Shown: positions 16,482 to 21,338 of the stretch, piece by piece
Numbering within the stretch: position 1 is the stretch's first letter
Layout: every line of letters begins with the position of its first letter
Source: DASXMX01 sp036495445
GTDB taxonomy: Bacteria > Planctomycetota > Phycisphaerae > Tepidisphaerales > Tepidisphaeraceae
Direction: 5' to 3'
DNA: 21,338 nt
Assembly (NCBI GenBank): GCA_036495445.1
Contig: DASXMX010000357.1
Location: 1 to 21,338, forward strand
Made by a program: the position numbers and the translations under genes
The notes under the pieces: model-generated
Database searches by the model: none
What the model was told of the DNA's origin: nothing
Seen by the model: only the letters and a program-made list of their open reading frames with translations

Positions 16482-19400
16482 ATGAAGAAGTCCCGAAGCA
16501 CTCGTCACCGTCTCGGCCGCCACATTGTCCAATTCGCCGCGCTCGCTGCCCTCGTTGGCTTGCCGTTTGGCGGGTCTGTCGGGCACGCCGCGAAAACGAC
16601 GGAGAAGAAGATCGCGGACAAAAAGCCGGATCCGAAGGCCTGGCAGGTCGCCGACGGGTGGAAGCTCGAGATCCTGGCGGAGAAGCCAACGATTCATCAC
16701 CCCTCGGTGCTTTACCCCGCGCCGGATGGCCGGATCTTCCTGGCCGAAGACCCGATGGATATGAAGGGCTCCAGCAAGGAACCGGCCGACCGCATTCTGG
16801 TCATCCATCCCGACGGAAAGATCACCGTCTTCGCCGATCACCTGTATGCCGTCTTCGGGATGCAGTACATCGACGGGAAGCTGTACGTCCACCACACGCC
16901 GAGGCTCAGCGTCTTCACCGACAAGGACAGCGTCGGCGTCGACGGTGTCGACCTGATCGAATCCGACAACCCCGCCCCCAACCTGGACGGCCACGGGTTC
17001 AACGACCACATCCCGTCCAACATCCGCCTGGCCATGGACGGGTATCTCTACATGACGACGGGCGACAAGGGGATCTACAACGCCGAAAGCACCGTCGATC
17101 ACCGCAAGGGGACGATCCACGGAGGCGGAATCCTCCGCATCCGGCCCGACGGGACCGGGATGGAAGTCTACGCCACCGGCACCCGCAACCACCTCGACGT
17201 CGCGATCAACGCCGAGGACGAGATGTTCACCTACGACAACACCGACGACGGCCTGGGCTGGTGGTGCCGGTTCACCCACATGGTCGACGGCGGTTACTAC
17301 GGCTACCCCTATGACTACCGCCCGCCGGAATCCGACCGACAGGCGCTCGCGGCGTGGGAGGCCGAAGGGAAACAGGCCGAGAAGGTGGGGCACAAGGTGC
17401 GCGAGCCGCAGGCGTATGAGCACCCATACGCGCCGTGGACGCTCTGGCGGATGGCCGAGTACGGCGGCGGGTCGCCGACCGGGTCGGTCGCGTACAACGA
17501 AGACGCGCTGCCGGCGGAGTTCGACGGGAACATCTTCGCCAGCGAATGGGGCAAGGGCGAGGTCGAGCGGTTCGTCGTCGCCCGCGAGGGCGGGACGTAC
17601 AAGGTCGTCCGCCGCGACGTCCTCCTCAAGGGCGGCCCGGAGCCGTTGCGCCCGGTCGGCATCCAGGTACTCCCCGACGGCAGCGGCATCCTCGTGGCCG
17701 ACTGGAACTACAACGGCTGGCGAAACGAGAACACCGACGCCGGCCGATTGCTGAAGCTGACCCGGACCGGAAAACTGAATGGGGCACCCAGGCCGGCGTG
17801 GTATATGCCGGCCGCGGAGGGCGAGCCGTTTCAGGCGACGACCGTCGAACTGGTCGCTGGCCTTTCGCATCCCGCCGAGAGCGTGCGCCTGGTCGCACAG
17901 CGGCGTCTCGCGGACCGCGGCACCGAAGTCGTCGCGCCCCTGGTCGCCCTGCTAAAGGACACCTCGGCCCCCAACTCCGCCAAGTGGCATGCGATCTGGA
18001 CGCTCGACCGGATCGATGGCGGCAATGAAGGCCGTGCGGCGATCATCGCAGCCCTGAAGAACACGGCCAACGACCTCACCGTCCGCATGCAGGCGGCTCG
18101 CGAGCTGGGGACGCGCAAGGCGAAGGAAGCCGTGCCCGCGTTGATCTCCGCATTGGACGAGAACAATAAGGCCTTGCGGTTCCGGGCCGCCACGGCACTG
18201 GGCCGGATCGGGGACGTCTCGGCGGTGCAGCCGCTGCTCGACAAGCTCGATGACGCCGATTTGTTCACCCACTACGCGATCTTCAAGGCGCTGAACCGGA
18301 TCGCCGCCGCAAACCCCAACGCATGGGAGCCGATCATCCAAGCCTTGGCCAGCCGGGACGCAAAGGTGCGGGAAGGCGCGGCATTGGCGATGCACGAAAC
18401 GTATGACGAGTCGCTGGTCCGCGGCCTCGCCGGGTTCGCGACCAGCGCCGGCGAGCCGCCCGATGCCCGGGCCGCGGCCATCGCGGCGCTCGCCCCATTG
18501 CAGAAACAGTGGAAGCCCTGGAGCCCGACGCCGACCGACCTGAAATGGTGGGGCACGATGCCGGCCCGCAACCCGGCCCCGCCGAAGGACGTCGAATGGG
18601 CAGGGACGCCGATCGTCACCGATGCGATTCGCGCCGCACTCAACGATTCGGACCCGGCGGTGCGCCGGGCGGCGGTCCAGGGGCTGAAGGACGCGCCGGA
18701 CCCGACCGTCAGCGGCTCGCTCGCGAAGCTGTTCGAGACCGACCAGGACGTACCGACGCGGGAATCGATCCTCGCGGCGCTCGCCGCAGCCAAATCGCCC
18801 GAGGCGAGCCGGCTGGTCGATCACGTGCTGTCCGACGCCAAGCGCAACGAGGCGCTCGTCCCCGCCGCGCTCGAGGCCGCGCAAACGGCCGGCGGCCCGG
18901 AGATGGCCGCGGCGGTGACGAAATTCGTCGGCACCGCGAACCAGCCCGAGCTCATGGTCTCCGGCCTGGAGACGCTGGCGAAGTTGCCGGATGACCAGTC
19001 AATCCCGGCGATCATCAAGCGGATGCAGGACGCGAACCCGGCGATCGCTTCCGCCGCGGCGAAGGCATTGGGCGCGATCCAGGATGACGCCGCAGCCAAC
19101 GCCGCCGCCCCGCTGCTGAAGGCCCCGCAACTCGAGGTCAAGCGTGCGGCCGCCGAGGCGATGGAACAGATCAAGCGGAAGAGCTGCGTCTTACCGCTGC
19201 TGGCGGCGTGGCGCGATCCCGACGTGCAGAAGCAGGCGATCGCGGCCCTGGCCGCCCGGCCCGACATTCAGGCGCTCGACGCCTATCTGGAAGGCCTCGC
19301 CTCGCCGGACGGTTCGCTGCGGAACAAGTGCCGAAAGGCGATCGAGGCGGTTCACGAGCAGGCGCTGCCGCTGATCGAATCGCGGCTCGACACCAACCCG

Positions 19401-19982
19401 CCGCCGGCCAAGGCGGTGGCGGAACTGCAGACGATCTATCAGCGTTTCCTGCCGCCCGAGAAGCGCACCGGCAAGCTCTATACGTTCGACACGCACTCCC
19501 TGTCGCCCGAGGCGTTCTTCGCCTTCGCCCGGTCGCACCCCACCGGCAACGCCGCCAACGGCCGGCGGATCTTCAGCGATGCCAACGGCGTCGGGTGCAT
19601 CAAGTGCCACAAGATGAACAGCGCCGGCGGCGACGTCGGCCCCGCCCTCGACGGCGTCGGCGGGAAGTACCCGCGCGAGTTCCTCATCGAGTCGATCCTC
19701 TACCCCTCCAAGCAGATCCTCGACGGGTATCAGCAAACCCTCATCAAGCGCAAGTCCACCGGCGACATCGTCAACGGCATCGTCCGCGCCGAAACCGACG
19801 CCGACGTGACGCTGGTCGATTCGTCGGGCCAGAAGATCACGATCAAGAAGGGCGACATCGCCCTGCGCAAGCTCAGCAACCTCTCGCTGATGCCCGAAGG
19901 GCTGCAAACGAGCCTCAAGCCCGAAGAATTCGTGGACGTGGTCGCGTACCTGGAGAGTCTGAAGGAAGCGGCGAAGAAGTAA
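16482..19982 (+). CDS. PVC-type propeller-HEAT-cytochrome c protein (membrane-bound dehydrogenase-like)
   Basis: A 1166-residue exported protein with the modular layout typical of planctomycetes and verrucomicrobia. A signal peptide (QFAALAALVGLPFGG, cleavage near GHA, about residue 36) is followed by a six-bladed beta-propeller of the PQQ-dependent sugar dehydrogenase type (about 55-430; LYPAPDGRIFLAEDP, SNIRLAMDGYLYMTTGDKG, GTRNHLDVAIN, ILVADWNYNGW). Next come many HEAT-like alpha repeats (about 450-960; ELGTRKAKEAVPALISAL, ALRFRAATALGRIGDVSAV). The C-terminal cytochrome-c-like domain has the heme motif CIKCH (1039-1043), after which GGDVGPALDGVG and a late methionine (SLMPEGL) supply possible axial ligation. 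No Shine-Dalgarno is visible at this ATG. It probably oxidises a sugar or alcohol outside the cytoplasm and passes electrons to the heme. Cofactor and substrate are not determined. Confidence 0.92.
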   Translation: MKKSRSTRHRLGRHIVQFAALAALVGLPFGGSVGHAAKTTEKKIADKKPDPKAWQVADGWKLEILAEKPTIHHPSVLYPAPDGRIFLAEDPMDMKGSSKEPADRILVIHPDGKITVFADHLYAVFGMQYIDGKLYVHHTPRLSVFTDKDSVGVDGVDLIESDNPAPNLDGHGFNDHIPSNIRLAMDGYLYMTTGDKGIYNAESTVDHRKGTIHGGGILRIRPDGTGMEVYATGTRNHLDVAINAEDEMFTYDNTDDGLGWWCRFTHMVDGGYYGYPYDYRPPESDRQALAAWEAEGKQAEKVGHKVREPQAYEHPYAPWTLWRMAEYGGGSPTGSVAYNEDALPAEFDGNIFASEWGKGEVERFVVAREGGTYKVVRRDVLLKGGPEPLRPVGIQVLPDGSGILVADWNYNGWRNENTDAGRLLKLTRTGKLNGAPRPAWYMPAAEGEPFQATTVELVAGLSHPAESVRLVAQRRLADRGTEVVAPLVALLKDTSAPNSAKWHAIWTLDRIDGGNEGRAAIIAALKNTANDLTVRMQAARELGTRKAKEAVPALISALDENNKALRFRAATALGRIGDVSAVQPLLDKLDDADLFTHYAIFKALNRIAAANPNAWEPIIQALASRDAKVREGAALAMHETYDESLVRGLAGFATSAGEPPDARAAAIAALAPLQKQWKPWSPTPTDLKWWGTMPARNPAPPKDVEWAGTPIVTDAIRAALNDSDPAVRRAAVQGLKDAPDPTVSGSLAKLFETDQDVPTRESILAALAAAKSPEASRLVDHVLSDAKRNEALVPAALEAAQTAGGPEMAAAVTKFVGTANQPELMVSGLETLAKLPDDQSIPAIIKRMQDANPAIASAAAKALGAIQDDAAANAAAPLLKAPQLEVKRAAAEAMEQIKRKSCVLPLLAAWRDPDVQKQAIAALAARPDIQALDAYLEGLASPDGSLRNKCRKAIEAVHEQALPLIESRLDTNPPPAKAVAELQTIYQRFLPPEKRTGKLYTFDTHSLSPEAFFAFARSHPTGNAANGRRIFSDANGVGCIKCHKMNSAGGDVGPALDGVGGKYPREFLIESILYPSKQILDGYQQTLIKRKSTGDIVNGIVRAETDADVTLVDSSGQKITIKKGDIALRKLSNLSLMPEGLQTSLKPEEFVDVVAYLESLKEAAKK

Positions 19983-20049
19983 CTTTAAATGCAATGCAGC
20001 CTCTGCTCCTGAGGAGCGTTGGCAATGAACCGCGGCATGTCGCGGAGGC

Positions 20050-20282
20050 TGTCACCAACGGCGACGGGCTTCCCGTGACACGGCTTTCCAACCCGTGCGG
20101 ATCCCGCCGCCCGTTACGGCAGCCAATCGTCTGCAGAACCCGTTCGAAGCGAAGCGCTCCCCTGCTGTGGTCCAACACCGTCGCGTTGCTCCGAGCGGGG
20201 ACTCTCGACCCAACCGCGCCTGTCGTGGGTTGGCAGGTTCTCGGCAAGGGTTGAAAACCCGCGTCACGGGGCGACGGTGACA
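20050..20282. repeat. Inverted-repeat element, TGTCACC/CCCGTGAC family
   Basis: The stretch between the stop at 19982 and the next gene's stop at 20299 (316 bp) has no credible gene. It contains a 233-bp element. The left end 20050-20094 and the reverse complement of the right end 20248-20282 share TGTCACC at the outside and about 20 of 24 bases over a TCCCGTGAC...CAACCC block, with a 10-nt difference between the two. The centre (20095-20247) shows no further symmetry I could follow. Spurious translations of such repeats with VTRVFNPC strings are familiar from related genomes. It sits between convergent genes. Confidence 0.7.
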
Positions 20283-20298
20283 AATGCAGGTGAATCCC

Positions 20299-21222
20299 CT
20301 ATCTATGGGGGCGCGTAACGGGTGCCATGTATCCAAGCGCACCCTTCACCCGCGTCTTGCGCCGGAAGACCTTGTTCCCGCAGGTCAGGTAGAGGTACTC
20401 GAGGTTCGGCCCCGCAAACGCGGCGTTCACCATGGCGCCCGGCTGGGGCTTGTCGAGGATGCCGAGCAGTTTTCCGTCCGCGTCGAAGATCTGCAGGCCG
20501 AGGGCGGTGGTCACGTAGGCGCGGCCGTCGGTGTCGACTGCGAGCCCGTCGCCGTTGGCGATAAAGGGCTTCTTCTCCGGGGCCTTCATCGTCATGTGCG
20601 GCGTCTTGTTGGAGAGCGTTCCGTCGGGGGCGACGGTGAACGTGTAGACGTTCAACCCGCCGTAGTCGCTGACGATCAGCGTATTCTGGTCCGGCGAAAA
20701 CCCGATGCCGTTGGGCGCGGTGATGCCGATGTCGGCGGGCTTGGCCGCGCCCGTCTTGGCGTCGATCAGCGTCACCTGCTTCCTGCCGGTTTCGGTCATG
20801 AAGATCTGGCCGCGGTGGTTGATCGCGATGTCGTTGGTCTTAAGGCCTTGGGCGATGGTCGTCACCTGGCCGTTGGACAGGTCGATCGCGACGAGCTTCC
20901 CGCCGCCGCAGGCGTAGAGTCGGCCATCGGGGCCGATCTTGGTGCCGCTGACGCTCAGTTCGGCGATCTTGGTTCTCGTCTTCCCGTCCGGCGCGACCTT
21001 GTAGACCGCCGGCGGCTTGCCGCGCATATCGCAGAAATAGAAGTTTCCCTCCGCATCAGAGGACGCGCCATCGACGAAGCCGAGGTTGTCGGCGACGACC
21101 TGCCAGTCTTCGCCGGGGATGAGAACTTTCGAAAGTGCGTCGCGGCTCTGAGCCCGCACATTGAAGGTCCCGAACAGCAACAGGGCGGAGAAGACGACCA
21201 GCGCGATCGTTCGAGAGTTCAT
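20299..21222 (-). CDS. Secreted SMP-30/gluconolactonase-like (LRE family) beta-propeller
   Basis: A 307-residue exported protein of the SMP-30/gluconolactonase/LRE fold, whose characterised members hydrolyse aldonolactones using one divalent metal. The frame is open to 21303, but that ATG lies inside a palindromic repeat. ATG 21222 gives a signal peptide (TIALVVFSALLLFGTFNVRA, mature from about residue 26). Propeller strands include GFVDGASSDAEGNFYFCD (48-65), TNDIAINHRGQIFMTE (129-144), APNGIGFSPDQNTLIVSD (169-186) and GDGLAVDTDGRAYVT (224-238). N130/D131, N171 and D225 are candidate metal ligands; the usual early Glu of the EGP motif is Asp here (DGA). There is no Shine-Dalgarno. On the minus strand TATACA ends 8 nt before the ATG, which would suit a leaderless or very short leader transcript. 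The substrate is unknown. Confidence 0.88.
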   Translation of the reverse strand: MNSRTIALVVFSALLLFGTFNVRAQSRDALSKVLIPGEDWQVVADNLGFVDGASSDAEGNFYFCDMRGKPPAVYKVAPDGKTRTKIAELSVSGTKIGPDGRLYACGGGKLVAIDLSNGQVTTIAQGLKTNDIAINHRGQIFMTETGRKQVTLIDAKTGAAKPADIGITAPNGIGFSPDQNTLIVSDYGGLNVYTFTVAPDGTLSNKTPHMTMKAPEKKPFIANGDGLAVDTDGRAYVTTALGLQIFDADGKLLGILDKPQPGAMVNAAFAGPNLEYLYLTCGNKVFRRKTRVKGALGYMAPVTRPHR

Positions 21223-21258
21223 GTCGCCAGTGTATACCGGCCCGGCAGAAGACAAAAC

Positions 21259-21333
21259 GGGAGGGCGAGGCTCCCGCCGAGCCGAGCCGCGTTTGTCGAA
21301 CACGCCTCGGCTCGGCGGGAGCCTCGCCCTCCC
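21259..21333. repeat. Palindromic repeat, GAGGGCGAGGCTCCCGCC family, copy B
   Basis: Perfect 26-bp inverted arms, 21259-21284 and 21308-21333, with partial pairing continuing inward (AGCCGCGT against AGGCGTGT) to leave a loop of roughly 9 nt. It is the second copy of the element at 5755-5824, inverted relative to it and better preserved. It lies 36 bp upstream of the SMP-30-like gene's ATG, immediately behind the candidate TATACA box, and supplies a false upstream ATG (21303) in frame with that gene. Confidence 0.9.
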
Positions 21334-21338
21334 AATGA

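Noticed and set aside
16284..17870. A 528-residue open frame on the minus strand
   Set aside because: Antisense to the propeller domain of the HEAT/cytochrome protein, with only the low-complexity residues typical of shadow frames.

Overview
The window reads as chromosomal DNA from a high-GC planctomycete, most likely of the Phycisphaerae type. The evidence is a PSCyt1/PSD1 (DUF1549/DUF1553) protein, a DUF1501 protein, a DUF1080 protein, a very large propeller-HEAT-CxxCH protein and a tandem-DUF4159 protein, all typical of Planctomycetota. A CxxCGYxLxG...CPECG zinc ribbon points more specifically to Phycisphaerae. The lineage is inferred from gene content only. No rRNA, tRNA or CRISPR array was seen.

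Layout. Bases 3-110 are the 3' end of a REP-associated (Y1-type) transposase entering from the left. It is followed by a 149-bp inverted-repeat element and an AT-rich patch carrying TGGGACATT repeats (387-572). Next, on the minus strand, come gnd, a VapBC-type toxin-antitoxin pair and zwf, so both dehydrogenases of the oxidative pentose phosphate pathway flank a TA module. A small membrane-anchored protein lies upstream of gnd (4125-4421). Divergent from it is an M29 aminopeptidase (4612-5739), then a secreted 799-residue protein with terpenoid-cyclase-like repeats and two DUF4159-like domains (5925-8324). A convergent alginate-lyase-family protein follows, separated by a strong hairpin, then a GNAT acetyltransferase (9742-10239).

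From 10386 to 16205 a minus-strand cluster encodes, in order of transcription, a PSCyt1/PSD1 protein, a 101-residue zinc-ribbon membrane protein, a Tat-secreted DUF1501 protein and a DUF1080 protein. The first three are separated by only 3 and 1 nt and are probably translationally coupled. Divergent from this cluster is the 1166-residue propeller/HEAT/cytochrome-c-like protein (16482-19982). A secreted SMP-30/gluconolactonase-like protein (20299-21222, minus) closes the window. Most of the right half therefore looks like an extracytoplasmic sugar or polysaccharide oxidation and cleavage set, while the left half supplies central carbon metabolism.

The most unusual feature is not a single gene. 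The gaps between genes hold at least five different families of palindromic or inverted repeats (156-304, 3868-4031, 5755-5824 with a second copy at 21259-21333, 10254-10323, 20050-20282) plus the TGGGACATT array. They sit in gene leaders and between convergent genes, and one supplies a spurious upstream start codon. A transposase of the class known to mobilise such repeats ends 46 bp from the first of them.
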